Source: an uncultured Lachnospiraceae bacterium
GTDB lineage: Bacteria > Bacillota > Clostridia > Lachnospirales > Lachnospiraceae
DNA length: 64,000 nt
Direction of reading: 5' to 3'
NCBI GenBank assembly: GCA_947589155.1
Contig: CANQBH010000001.1
Coordinates: 1 to 64,000 of the forward strand
Made by a program: the position numbers and the translations under genes. Below are positions 1-9,785 of the stretch, piece after piece (position 1 is the first letter of the stretch; each line of letters begins with the position of its first letter). The notes beneath the pieces are model-generated. The model was not told where the DNA came from. It was given only the letters and a program-made list of their open reading frames with translations, and searched no databases.

Positions 1-864
1 ACTGAATTTAGAGGCAGAGGAGATGAGATAAGAATTTATCCGTTGTCTTTTGCAGAGTTCTATGCGGCTTATGATGGAGATTATGATGACGCTTGGGAGG
101 AATATATGATATACGGCGGTTTACCGCAAGTGGCACAATTTTCTGTAGAACGCCAGAAGGCTGAATATCTTAAAAATATTTTTACCAATGTTTATATCAG
201 GGATGTGGTAGAGCGAAATAAAATTCAAAATGTTGATGAGATTGGAACTTTGGTGGATATTCTTGCTTCTTCCATAGGAGCCCCTACAAATCCAACCAAA
301 ATATCAAATACCTTCAAAAGTGAACGAGGTATCAATTATAGTAATAAAACTATATCTAACCATATTGATTATTTGGAAGAGGCATTTTTGATTTCTAAAG
401 CGTATCGGTATGATATTAAAGGTAGAAAATATGTGGGTGCAAATCTGAAATATTATTTTTCAGATGTTGGACTTAAAAATGCCAGACTGAACTTCAGACA
501 GCAGGAGCCTACGCACATTATGGAGAACATTGTTTATAATGAGTTGCTTGTGCGTGGTTACAATGTGGATGTTGGTATTGTGGATGTGTTTGCAAAGAAT
601 AGTGAAGGAAAGAGGGTTCATAAGCAGTTAGAGGTTGATTTTGTAGTGAACCAGGGCAGTCAGAGATATTACATTCAGGTGGCTTATGATATGACCTCTG
701 AGGAAAAGCAGACGCAGGAACTTAATTCATTTCGAAATATTCCGGATTCATTTAAGAAGATCGTTATAGTGAATGGAACGAAAAAGCCTTGGAGAAATGA
801 GGAAGGCTTTGTGTTCATGGGCATGAAATATTTTCTGCTCAATGCAGATAGTTTGGAGTTTTAG
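1..864 (+). CDS. AAA ATPase / DUF4143-type protein, C-terminal part (5' truncated by window edge)
   Basis: Frame 1 is open from base 1 (TEFRGRGDEIRIYPLSFAEFYAAYDG...). 'YGGLPQVAQF...YLKNIFTNVYIRDVVERNKI' and C-terminal 'LEVDFVVNQGSQRYYIQVAYDM' are typical of DUF4143 ATPases. Confidence 0.85.
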   Translation, partial: TEFRGRGDEIRIYPLSFAEFYAAYDGDYDDAWEEYMIYGGLPQVAQFSVERQKAEYLKNIFTNVYIRDVVERNKIQNVDEIGTLVDILASSIGAPTNPTKISNTFKSERGINYSNKTISNHIDYLEEAFLISKAYRYDIKGRKYVGANLKYYFSDVGLKNARLNFRQQEPTHIMENIVYNELLVRGYNVDVGIVDVFAKNSEGKRVHKQLEVDFVVNQGSQRYYIQVAYDMTSEEKQTQELNSFRNIPDSFKKIVIVNGTKKPWRNEEGFVFMGMKYFLLNADSLEF

Positions 865-902
865 GATGGAAAACTTGAATCTTTGTAAAAGTTGCTTTAG
901 AA

Positions 903-1031
903 GTTTTTATACAGGTTGAAGCACCTGATTATGCGCCGGAAGGGGTAGCGGCATTTTACACCAATGAAATATGTTGTGAGTTAAAAAACAGTGAGCCGGT
1001 TGTTGACAAAAATTGCGACAGTTTAGAGTGA
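903..1031 (+). pseudogene. Possible GNAT acetyltransferase remnant
   Basis: Start-less reading VFIQVEAPDYAPEGVAAFYTNEICCELKNSEPVVDKNCDSLE* resembles the N-terminal 'aPeYs.eGv..F' segment of GNAT proteins. No full ORF is present. Confidence 0.35.
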
Positions 1032-1117
1032 AGGAGGATATGGAAAAATCAGAGGATTAAAACCGAAAACAGATGTAACGCAAGATAGTAAAGAAAAAAT
1101 AAGGAGGTAGCAGAGAG

Positions 1118-1306
1118 ATGAGAAAGTGCGTTCGTTGCGGAGAGGAAATGGTGGAAGGATTTACGTTTACCGGCGGTTCCGGCAATGTGATCCGCAAGAA
1201 AGGCCTGACCGGTAAAGCCGTTTATCCAAAAGCGGCAGTATGCCCGAAGTGCGGCGAGGTCTCCATTTATGCAGACGAGGAGCAGTTGGAAAAGTTGATG
1301 AAGTAG
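1118..1306 (+). CDS. YgiT-type zinc-finger small protein
   Basis: 62 aa with two CxxC pairs (CVRCGEEM...CPKCGEVS); AAGGAGGTAG RBS upstream. Confidence 0.7.
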   Translation: MRKCVRCGEEMVEGFTFTGGSGNVIRKKGLTGKAVYPKAAVCPKCGEVSIYADEEQLEKLMK

Positions 1307-1316
1307 TTTTGCAGTT

Positions 1317-1571
1317 CTATCCCCTGAGAGAATACTTTCTCAGGGGATAAAAATATTCCGGCGAATCCAAAGTGGCCATCATCTTCTGCGTCAGCCATAT
1401 ATTTTCATCTTCATATCGCATTTCAACGCTGCTTTCCTCGCCGCCAACAGAGGCAACATAGGTCAGATATTCCGCAGCGCTTGAACGGATCGTTATTTCG
1501 TTCTTCTTCTTTTCCTGTTTAACTTCAATGCTCTGATTGTGAAAATGGCCAGAATATGATAAAATATTCAT
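1317..1571 (-). pseudogene. Truncated RhuM-family (virulence RhuM) N-terminal remnant
   Basis: EITIRSSAAEYLTYVASVGGEESSVEMRYEDENIWLTQKMMATL matches the conserved RhuM N-terminus; sequence then diverges and stops after 84 aa. Confidence 0.6.
1318..1349. repeat. 12-bp perfect inverted repeat (hairpin)
   Basis: TATCCCCTGAGA-gaatactt-TCTCAGGGGATA. Confidence 0.8.
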
Positions 1572-1657
1572 TCAAAAGCGGATATGTTTGAAATGTACAA
1601 GATCAACACGGACAGCGATTTTTATAAAACGATCATGAAAGAGAGGTTGCAGGCGGC

Positions 1658-2485
1658 ATGAAAAATACGGATCAACAGCGTGATGTCAACACAGAAGAAA
1701 AGACCGTTTCCGTTCCGGATCCCATCAACATTCCCGATCTTCTTCAGGGAAAAGTCGCGCTCATCACCGGCGGCAGCAGCGGGATCGGGTTTGCCATGGC
1801 GGAACGCTTCCTCCGGTGCGGCGCAAAAGTGATCATCACCGGAAGGAACGAGGAAAAACTGCGCGCGTGCTGTGAAAGAGCGGCAGGCGGGGGGGCGATA
1901 TCTTACCTCGTGCTTGACGTCAGAGACGTAGAAACGATGCCGGAGAAGGTTCAGGCCGCCGCGGCGATGTTTCCGGAAAACAGAATCGATATTCTTGTTA
2001 ATTCCGCGGGCGTAGTCAACCGATCGAGTTTTCTGAACATGACCGAGCAGGAGTACGACTGCATTATGGACACCAATGCGAAGGGAACGTATTTCATGTC
2101 GCAGGCGGTGGCAAAGCATATGATAAAAAATAAGATCAAGGGTCATATTCTGAATGTGACGTCCTCCTCGGCGCTGCGTCCGGCGTGGACGCCGTACCAG
2201 TTGTCAAAGTGGGCGGTAAGGGGCTTCACGCTTGGCGCTGCGGACAAATTGGTGCCGTATGGGATCATTGTCAATGCGATCGCCCCGGGACCGACTGCAA
2301 CGCCGATGCTTGGCAAACATGAGGGCGATGACATCACAGCTCCTTCCATTCCGGCGGGAAGATTTGCGATGCCGTCCGAGATCGCCTCGCTGGCCGCGTT
2401 TATGGTCAGCGATATGGGAAATATGATCGTCGGCGACACCTTCTATATGACCGGAGGCAGCGGGACGATCACACTCCACAGATGA
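1658..2485 (+). CDS. SDR family oxidoreductase
   Basis: TGGSSGIG cofactor motif, NSAG, YxxSK (YQLSKWA). Confidence 0.9.
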   Translation: MKNTDQQRDVNTEEKTVSVPDPINIPDLLQGKVALITGGSSGIGFAMAERFLRCGAKVIITGRNEEKLRACCERAAGGGAISYLVLDVRDVETMPEKVQAAAAMFPENRIDILVNSAGVVNRSSFLNMTEQEYDCIMDTNAKGTYFMSQAVAKHMIKNKIKGHILNVTSSSALRPAWTPYQLSKWAVRGFTLGAADKLVPYGIIVNAIAPGPTATPMLGKHEGDDITAPSIPAGRFAMPSEIASLAAFMVSDMGNMIVGDTFYMTGGSGTITLHR

Positions 2486-2530
2486 CCGCCGCAGATAAAG
2501 CGTTAAACGGAATGGGCTGCACATGGGAGG

Positions 2531-4018
2531 ATGGCGGATATGACAGAGGCGCTAAAAAGAGTCAGAGACTATGAAGAACAGACGGAAATGCAGACGGGAT
2601 CGTGCGCGCGCCCGCTGCTGCACCTGACGCCGCGCGTGGGATGGATGAACGACCCGAACGGCTTTTCTTTTTATCAGGGGCAGTATCATCTCTTTTACCA
2701 GTACCATCCTTATGACAAGCGGTGGGGGCCGATGCACTGGGGCCATGCGGTGAGCAAAGATCTGATCCATTGGGAATATCTTCCCGCCGCGCTTGCGCCT
2801 GATCAGGTGTATGACGGAAAAGGCTGTTTCTCGGGAAGCGCCATCGAACTTCCGGACGGAAGGCATCTGCTGATGTACACGGGCATCGTGGAGACGGAGC
2901 GGCCGGAAGACGGCGGTAGGGAGTTGCAGGTGCAGTGCCTCGCGGTCGGCGACGGGAAAGATTACAAAAAATGGGAGAAAAATCCCGTCCTGACGGAGAA
3001 CGATCTTCCGGAAAATGCGAGCCGTTACGATTTCCGCGACCCGAAGATCTGGTACGAAAACGGGCGCTATTATTGCGTGACAGGCAACTGTACCGAGGAA
3101 AGGGACGGACAGATGCTTCTGTTTTCCAGCGAAGACGGCTTTTCATGGTCGTTTCTGAAAACGCTGATCCGCAGCGGCGGCCGTTTCGGGCGTATGTGGG
3201 AATGTCCGGACTTCTTTGCGCTGGACGGAAAGCGGGTGGCGATCGCAAGTCCGCAGGAAATGCTGCCGGAGGGGTTGGAATATCATGGCGGGAACGGAAC
3301 CCTGTGTATGATCGGTGCGTTGGATGCGTCGGGAGAATTTATCGGAGAGCATTGCCATGCCATCGACTATGGAATCGATTTTTACGCGCCGCAGACGGTT
3401 GCTGCGCCGGATGGGCGGAGAATCATGATCGGCTGGATGCAGAACTGGGATACGCTGGGTTACAGGCCGGAAGAACCGCTTCCGTGGTTCGGGCAGATGA
3501 GCCTGCCGAGGGAACTTTCGGTGCGGGACGGAAGGCTGATACAGACGCCGGTGCGGGAACTTTGCGCGCATTACGGACGGGAGGCGGCGCAGCGGGATAT
3601 CATAATCTCCGGAGAGAGCAGCCTGCCGGGGATTTGCGGGCGCGTGGCGGATCTTACCGTGGATATCGAGCCGTCCGATACAGAGCGGTTGTACCGCCGG
3701 TTTGAAATGCGGTTTGTTGATAACGGCGCAAATTATGCGTGCGTCTGCTATGATCCGTATGAAGCGGTCGTGGAGATCGACCGGAGATATTCCGGTACGC
3801 GGGTCGACGCCGTTCATCAGCGAAGCTGCAATGTGAGGCAGTCGGGAGGAAGGCTCCGGCTGCGTCTGATCTTGGACCGCTTCAGCGCAGAAGTCTTCGT
3901 CAATGACGGAGAGCAGGTTCTTTCCATGGCGCTTTATGCAGACACGGAATCGGACGGCATCCGTTTTCTGGCAAGCGGGGAAGCAAAGGTCAGCGCGGTT
4001 TTGCATGAACTTTTGTGA
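2531..4018 (+). CDS. Glycoside hydrolase family 32 (sucrose-6-phosphate hydrolase / invertase-like)
   Basis: WMNDPNGF, FRDPKIW and ECPDFF motifs of GH32; 495 aa. Confidence 0.93.
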   Translation: MADMTEALKRVRDYEEQTEMQTGSCARPLLHLTPRVGWMNDPNGFSFYQGQYHLFYQYHPYDKRWGPMHWGHAVSKDLIHWEYLPAALAPDQVYDGKGCFSGSAIELPDGRHLLMYTGIVETERPEDGGRELQVQCLAVGDGKDYKKWEKNPVLTENDLPENASRYDFRDPKIWYENGRYYCVTGNCTEERDGQMLLFSSEDGFSWSFLKTLIRSGGRFGRMWECPDFFALDGKRVAIASPQEMLPEGLEYHGGNGTLCMIGALDASGEFIGEHCHAIDYGIDFYAPQTVAAPDGRRIMIGWMQNWDTLGYRPEEPLPWFGQMSLPRELSVRDGRLIQTPVRELCAHYGREAAQRDIIISGESSLPGICGRVADLTVDIEPSDTERLYRRFEMRFVDNGANYACVCYDPYEAVVEIDRRYSGTRVDAVHQRSCNVRQSGGRLRLRLILDRFSAEVFVNDGEQVLSMALYADTESDGIRFLASGEAKVSAVLHELL

Positions 4019-4265
4019 TACAGGCAGGGCAAAAGAGGCGGAAAGGAGCGGACAGCGCGGTGAAAGTGATCAGGGCATGTGGAGGAAGATCATGGAAAAG
4101 AATGTTGACGGCATCTATATGATCGATCTGAGCCGGATCACGATAGATATTCCCGCTCTTGCGGCAAATGCCGGTTATACGATTTTGGTCTTTTATTTAT
4201 GCGGAAAAGTATGTAATATATATCATATAGGCAAAGCATAGCGGATATGCGGAAAGGAGATTGAT

Positions 4266-5003
4266 ATGCTAAAAGGAAAGACAGCCGTTGTTACGGGCGG
4301 CACAAGAGGAATCGGTTTTGCCATCGTAAAGAAATATCTGGAGAACGGGGCAAACGTAGCGCTGACCGGATCCCGTCAGGAGACGGTGGAAAAGGCGCTG
4401 GCGCAGTTGGGCGAGTATAAGGACAGGGTCATGGGGCTCTGGCCGGATCTCTGCGATCCGAAAGAAGTGGCCGACGCGTTTGCTTCCGTGAAGGAGAAGT
4501 TCGGTTCGTTTGATATCCTTGCGAACAACGCGGGCATTTCTTCCCGCACGAGTTTATACGATTACACGTTGGAAGAATTTTCCAAGATCATCGACATCAA
4601 CTTAAAGGCGGTCTTCGTCTGCTCGCAGGCTGCCGCGCGCCTGATGGAAGATCAGGACGGCGGCTGTATCATCAACACCAGTTCCATGGTGGCGGAATAC
4701 GGACAGCCGTCCGGCTGCGGTTATCCGGCGACGAAATTTGCCGTCAACGGCATAACGAGATCCCTTGCGAGGGAACTGGCAAAAGACGGGATCCGCGTCA
4801 ACGCGGTTGCGCCGGGCGTGACCAATACCGACATGGTAGCGGCGCTGCCGGAAGAAATGGTAGCGCGCATTTCCGCGGGAATCCCGCTCGGCCATCCGGG
4901 CGAGCCGGAGGACGTCGCCAACGCCTTCTTATATCTGGCAAGCGATATGGCGTCTTATGTGACGGGCGTGGTTCTGCGCGTGGACGGCGCGGTGATGAAT
5001 TAA
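4266..5003 (+). CDS. SDR family oxidoreductase (3-oxoacyl-ACP reductase-like)
   Basis: TGGTRGIG, NNAG, YPATK motifs. Confidence 0.9.
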   Translation: MLKGKTAVVTGGTRGIGFAIVKKYLENGANVALTGSRQETVEKALAQLGEYKDRVMGLWPDLCDPKEVADAFASVKEKFGSFDILANNAGISSRTSLYDYTLEEFSKIIDINLKAVFVCSQAAARLMEDQDGGCIINTSSMVAEYGQPSGCGYPATKFAVNGITRSLARELAKDGIRVNAVAPGVTNTDMVAALPEEMVARISAGIPLGHPGEPEDVANAFLYLASDMASYVTGVVLRVDGAVMN

Positions 5004-5016
5004 GAGAGGAGCGGCA

Positions 5017-5634
5017 ATGGATAAAAAAGCAATGTATAAACTGAGTTACGGCCTGTTCGTCCTGACTTCGGCGTTTGAAGGCCGCGACGGCGGCTGTATC
5101 ATTAACACCGGTATTCAGGTGACGAGCGAGCCGAACCGTATCAGTATTGCGGTGAACAAATCAAATTTTACGAGGGAACTCGTGGAAAAGAGCGGCAGGT
5201 TTAATCTTTCCGTTCTCAGCGAGGCGGCTGATTTTGATACCTTCCGGCATTTTGGGTTCCAGTCCGGCCGGGACGTGGATAAATTCGCCTCCTATGCGGC
5301 GTGCGAGCGCAGCGCCAACGGCCTTTACTATATCACCGGCGGAACGAACGCGTTCCTTAGCGGGTCGGTCGAGCAGACGATCGATCTGGGCAGCCACATA
5401 CTGTTCATCGCGGGCGTGGACGATATGGAGGTGCTGTCGGCGGATCCGTCGGCGACGTATGCGTACTATCAGTCCGAGATCAAACCGAAACCGGCGCAGC
5501 AGCCGGCCACCGGAAAAACGGCGTGGCGCTGCAAGGTCTGCGGCTATGTTTACGAGGGCGAGGAACTTCCGGCGGATTTCATCTGCCCGTTGTGCAAACA
5601 TCCGGCGTCAGATTTTGAGAAGGTTGTGATCTGA
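5017..5634 (+). CDS. Flavin reductase domain fused to C-terminal rubredoxin domain
   Basis: N-terminal flavin reductase-like region plus C-terminal WRCKVCGYVYEGEELPADFICPLCKHPASDFEKV rubredoxin motif. Confidence 0.9.
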   Translation: MDKKAMYKLSYGLFVLTSAFEGRDGGCIINTGIQVTSEPNRISIAVNKSNFTRELVEKSGRFNLSVLSEAADFDTFRHFGFQSGRDVDKFASYAACERSANGLYYITGGTNAFLSGSVEQTIDLGSHILFIAGVDDMEVLSADPSATYAYYQSEIKPKPAQQPATGKTAWRCKVCGYVYEGEELPADFICPLCKHPASDFEKVVI

Positions 5635-5684
5635 GAACAGAAAAATATGACATCCGTTAGGGAAAAGACAGAAGGAGGCGGACA

Positions 5685-6353
5685 ATGAACGAGATCGAAG
5701 CGATTCGGGCAAGACATTCCGTGAGGAATTATCGGGAACAGCGCATTGAACAGGAGAAGATCGGCCTGCTGGAGGCGATGATCGCAGAGTGCAACGAAAA
5801 AGGGAATTTACACCTGCAATTCATAGAAGACGCGGGAAAGACGTTTAACAAACTGCTGAATAAGGCGATGGGCTTGGGGAGCGCGCCGAGCGTGATCGCC
5901 TGCGTCGGGCCGGACGACGAGTTGCTGGCGGAGCGGATCGGCTACTACGGAGAAAAGATCGTCCTTTATGCGCAGACGCTCGGGCTCAACACCTGCTGGG
6001 CGGGAACGTTCAATCCGAAAAACGTCATGGCGGAGATCAGAGACGGCGAGAGGCTCGTGATCGTCATTGCGATCGGCTACGGGCAGAACGCCGGAAAGGA
6101 TCATAAGTCGAAGACGGAGGATCAGGTGAGCAAAGCAAAAGGGGAACGGCCGGAGTGGTTTGATTTTGGCGTGGAGATGGCGCTTCTCGCGCCGACGGCG
6201 ATCAATCAGCAGAAGTTTGAGATCTGTCTGGAAGAAGACGGAACGGTCACGTTTACCGATCTGGGCGGCGTACACAGCAAGACCGATCTGGGCATTGTCC
6301 GCTATCATTTTGAAGCGGGGCGCGATCACATCAAGGCGGGAGGCGGCAGATAG
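5685..6353 (+). CDS. Nitroreductase family protein
   Basis: IRARHSVRNYREQ N-terminus and GLNTCWAGTFNP / LLAPTAINQQ nitroreductase motifs. Confidence 0.87.
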   Translation: MNEIEAIRARHSVRNYREQRIEQEKIGLLEAMIAECNEKGNLHLQFIEDAGKTFNKLLNKAMGLGSAPSVIACVGPDDELLAERIGYYGEKIVLYAQTLGLNTCWAGTFNPKNVMAEIRDGERLVIVIAIGYGQNAGKDHKSKTEDQVSKAKGERPEWFDFGVEMALLAPTAINQQKFEICLEEDGTVTFTDLGGVHSKTDLGIVRYHFEAGRDHIKAGGGR

Positions 6354-6424
6354 CGCGCCGTTTTATATCACGCACAGATTCCCGCAAAAATCCACTCTGT
6401 GCGAAAAATCAGGACAAGACGAAC

Positions 6425-6457
6425 AAAAATCACTGTTTTCCAAAAACAGTGATTTTT
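6425..6457. terminator. Putative bidirectional rho-independent terminator
   Basis: 15-bp stem AAAAATCACTGTTTT / AAAACAGTGATTTTT with a 3-nt loop. Confidence 0.8.
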
Positions 6458-6495
6458 CGCAAAAAGGCATATAATATGCAATAAGGAAGAGCGAT

Positions 6496-7143
6496 ATGTT
6501 AAGGGATGCGGATATCCGGGAGCCGCTGTTTGACTTTCTGGAAGAAAGATACGGCAAAATACGGATCATAGAAGAAAAGACGATGGGGCGCTCCCGGGCG
6601 GATGTGCTGATGGTGACGGAAGACGCGGTCTACGGGATCGAGATCAAGAGCGACGCCGACACCTACGAACGTCTGGCGCGTCAGGTCAGGGATTACGACC
6701 GCTATTTCGACTATAACATCGTGGTGGCGGGAAGCAGCCACGGCCTGCATATACGGGAGCACGTTCCGGAATACTGGGGCGTGATCACGGCGGAACAGGA
6801 AGGGGACGCGATGGATTTTTACGAATTGCGGCTGCCGCAAAGAAACCCCAAAAGCAAACTGGACAAAAAACTGCAGCTTCTCTGGCGGCCGGAACTGTCC
6901 GTATTGCAGGAGATGAACCAAATGCCGCGGTATAAAGAAAAGAGCAAAGCGTTCGTGCAAAAACAGATCGCGGAAAGAACCGCATATCCCGAAGGGAAAA
7001 AAGGGCGGATCGAAACGGAGCGGCTGCACCGGCAGATCAGCGAACTCCTGTTTGAGCGGGATTATACGACGATCGATGAAACGCTGCGGGAATACCGACG
7101 GGAACAAAAAGCGCGGCGGGGCGCGCGGGGGGAGGACTTATGA
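6496..7143 (+). CDS. Sce7726-like / PD-(D/E)XK-type nuclease-fold protein
   Basis: RADVLMV...YGIEIKSDADTYERLARQV with an ExK motif. Confidence 0.65.
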   Translation: MLRDADIREPLFDFLEERYGKIRIIEEKTMGRSRADVLMVTEDAVYGIEIKSDADTYERLARQVRDYDRYFDYNIVVAGSSHGLHIREHVPEYWGVITAEQEGDAMDFYELRLPQRNPKSKLDKKLQLLWRPELSVLQEMNQMPRYKEKSKAFVQKQIAERTAYPEGKKGRIETERLHRQISELLFERDYTTIDETLREYRREQKARRGARGEDL

Positions 7144-8423
7144 AAGAGAAAAAAGTAGTACACCATTTTCCGCTTCCCTATCTGGGGCACCGTATCATGA
7201 AGACCAGTCTGGCGGTCTTTTTATGTCTGGCGATCCACGGGATCCTCGGATTTGAAGGGATGGCGATCGAATCCGCGATCGCTGCGATCGTCTGTATGCA
7301 GCCGCAGATCGAAGATACGAAAAAATACGCGCTGGACCGCATTGTCGGTACGGTGCTCGGAGCGGGCTGGGGTCTTCTTTTTCTGCTCTTTTTCAGTTTT
7401 TTCCCGAGCCTGCCCGACCACATGATGATCGTCTATTTTCTGATGGCGGTCGGCGTGATGATAACGATATACAGCACCGTCGTCTTAAAACTGACGGATA
7501 CGGCGGCGCTGTCATCCATCGTCTTCCTCTCTGTGGTCTTCGTCTATCCCGCGGTGGAAGCGCCGCTCCTTCTGGCGGGGGAAAGGATCGTCGATACGAT
7601 GATCGGCATACTGATCGCGATCGCCGTCAACGTGATCGAACTGCCGCGGAAGAAGCGGGAAAACTGCCTCTTTTTCGTGCGCCTGAAAGATCTGGTGCCG
7701 GACCGCTACGCGCGCGTGGATTCCGGCGTGATGACGTTTCTGAACCGCCTATATCAGGACGGCGCGAAGATCTGTCTGGTCAGCAAATGGGCGCCCGCGT
7801 TCGTGCTCTCGCAGATGGAACTGCTGGAAACGGGCGTGCCCGCGATCGTCATGGACGGCGCAGCACTCTACGATTTCCGCGAGAAGAAATATCTTCGGAT
7901 CGTTGACATGGAAAAAGAAGACGCGGCGTTCCTTTGCCGGACGCTAAAAGAAATGGATCTGGGATACTGCGTCTACGCGATCCGCGACACGACGACGCTG
8001 ATCTACCGGCAGGGCCATCTGAATCAGGCGGAAGAACAGGAATACCGGATCATGCGCCGCTCCCTGCTGCGGAATTATGTGGACGGTTTTTATACCAAAG
8101 AGGATCAGGTCGCCTTTATCCGCACGATCGATACCAAGGAACGGATCGACCGTCTGGAGCCGGAGATTCGGGAAGCATTGCAGGGCCGCTACCGGATCGA
8201 GAAGCGCAAGCAGCCGCAGTACAAGGGATATGCCGGACTCTACTTCTATGCGAAAGAAGCGACGGTCGAAAATATGAAAGAGTGGATGTTAAAGAACGAC
8301 GGAAGCGTGGATCAGGGCGTCGATATCCTTCCGGCGGAGGGCCACTACGATGTGAAGCGCGACGCCGTCCATCTTCTGCACAAGGTCTATACCCTTTACG
8401 AACCGCTGTCCTTTATGAAGTGA
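7140..8423 (+). CDS. FUSC/aromatic acid exporter-like membrane protein with C-terminal HAD-like domain
   Basis: N-terminal hydrophobic FUSC-like segments (HRIMKTSLAVFLCLAI...GTVLGAGWG); C-terminus VDSGVMTFLNRLYQDGAKICLVSKWA...PAIVMDGAALYD resembles Cof-type HAD proteins. Confidence 0.75.
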   Translation: MKEKKVVHHFPLPYLGHRIMKTSLAVFLCLAIHGILGFEGMAIESAIAAIVCMQPQIEDTKKYALDRIVGTVLGAGWGLLFLLFFSFFPSLPDHMMIVYFLMAVGVMITIYSTVVLKLTDTAALSSIVFLSVVFVYPAVEAPLLLAGERIVDTMIGILIAIAVNVIELPRKKRENCLFFVRLKDLVPDRYARVDSGVMTFLNRLYQDGAKICLVSKWAPAFVLSQMELLETGVPAIVMDGAALYDFREKKYLRIVDMEKEDAAFLCRTLKEMDLGYCVYAIRDTTTLIYRQGHLNQAEEQEYRIMRRSLLRNYVDGFYTKEDQVAFIRTIDTKERIDRLEPEIREALQGRYRIEKRKQPQYKGYAGLYFYAKEATVENMKEWMLKNDGSVDQGVDILPAEGHYDVKRDAVHLLHKVYTLYEPLSFMK

Positions 8424-8426
8424 GGA

Positions 8427-9785
8427 TCACAGACGGCGGAACTCCATCCACCGCCCTTTCCATGCGTACAGGCACATCAAAAGCGCGCCGACGGCAAAGG
8501 AAACGGGGTAGGTCAGATAGACGCCTTGGATACTGTCAAACAGCGGCGCGGCAAGTTTGATCCAGCCGATGCGGCAGAGGCAGAGGGAAAACAGGATGAT
8601 GAGCATGGGCTGAAGGGTCTTCCCGCTGCCGCGTACCACACCGGCGAGATCGTGGATCAGGCTGAGCAGGCAGTAATACGGGGCGAGGCTCCAGAGCGCC
8701 ATAACGCCGAATTCGACGACTTCCGGATCGCGGGTAAACATACGGATGATCGGCGTGGCAAAACTCAGCATGACCGCGGTCATGCAAAGCGTATAAACGA
8801 GCCCCATCGCAACGACGGTAAACATCCCTTTTTTCACGCGGTCGTACTGACCGGCTCCGATGTTCTGTCCGGTAAACGTGGTGGCGGCAAGGCTGAAACT
8901 CATGATCGGCAGGATGTTGAAACCGTCGACCTTCATATAGGCGGTAAATCCCGCCATGGCGGAAGTGCCGAAACTGTTGACGCCCGCCTGGATCAGCATA
9001 TTGGAAAACGCGATGACGGCGTTCTGGATCGCCGTTGGGATACCGAGTTTTAAGATGGATACGGTCATTTTCCGCTCCATGCGGATCCTCTTTAACTGAA
9101 CGCGGTAAGGCTGGCCGGTGCGTATTAAAAACGACAGGATGGCGACCACGGATACCAGCTGGCTGATGACCGTTGCCAGAGCCGCGCCCGCGATCCCGAA
9201 GTGCAGTACCGCCACAAAAAGGATATCCAGCACGATATTGGTGATCGAAGCGATCGCCAGATAGCGAAGGGAACGGCGCGAATCGCCGACGGCGTTCAAG
9301 ATTCCGGACGCCATGTTATAAATGGCGTTAAAGATTACGCCGACAAAATAGATCCGCAGGTAGAGGATGGCGGAAGGCGTTACTTCCGGCGTCGTGCCGA
9401 CAAAGCGGATAAGCAGCGGCGTCAGCAGGAGCCCCGCCACGGTGATGACGGCGCCGAGAACGATACTGAGCGCGATCGTCGTATGCACGGCGGTCTCGAG
9501 ATCCTCATAGTCCTTTCCGCCGTAGTAGCGGGAGATCAGAATACCCGCGCCGCTCGAAGCGCCGATACAGAACGAGATCAGGAGAAAGGTCAGGGAACCG
9601 CTCGAACCGACGGCGGCAAGCGCCTCGCGGCCGACAAAATTTCCCACGATCAGGGAATCCATGGTATTATATAACTGCTGCAGGAAATTCCCGATGATGA
9701 GCGGGATGGAATACAGCAGGATCGCGCGGGGGATGGAGCCGGACGTCATGGAGACGGCCTGCGCTTTGGATGTCGGATGTTTCAT
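8427..9785 (-). CDS. MATE family efflux transporter
   Basis: 452 aa; PLIIGNFLQQLYNTMDSLIVGNFVG signature. Confidence 0.92.
   Translation of the reverse strand: MKHPTSKAQAVSMTSGSIPRAILLYSIPLIIGNFLQQLYNTMDSLIVGNFVGREALAAVGSSGSLTFLLISFCIGASSGAGILISRYYGGKDYEDLETAVHTTIALSIVLGAVITVAGLLLTPLLIRFVGTTPEVTPSAILYLRIYFVGVIFNAIYNMASGILNAVGDSRRSLRYLAIASITNIVLDILFVAVLHFGIAGAALATVISQLVSVVAILSFLIRTGQPYRVQLKRIRMERKMTVSILKLGIPTAIQNAVIAFSNMLIQAGVNSFGTSAMAGFTAYMKVDGFNILPIMSFSLAATTFTGQNIGAGQYDRVKKGMFTVVAMGLVYTLCMTAVMLSFATPIIRMFTRDPEVVEFGVMALWSLAPYYCLLSLIHDLAGVVRGSGKTLQPMLIILFSLCLCRIGWIKLAAPLFDSIQGVYLTYPVSFAVGALLMCLYAWKGRWMEFRRL

Noticed and set aside
1889-1895. G7 tract in the first SDR as a phase-variation site
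   Set aside because: In frame and in an ordinary metabolic gene; used instead as background showing G7 alone is not diagnostic. The G7 at 17958-17964 in the response regulator is treated the same way.
2562-4006. Several 200-290 aa ORFs antisense or off-frame to the GH32 gene (2562-3248 -, 2935-3705 +, 3143-4006 -)
   Set aside because: Overlap a well-supported GH32 CDS; composition typical of spurious GC-rich frames.
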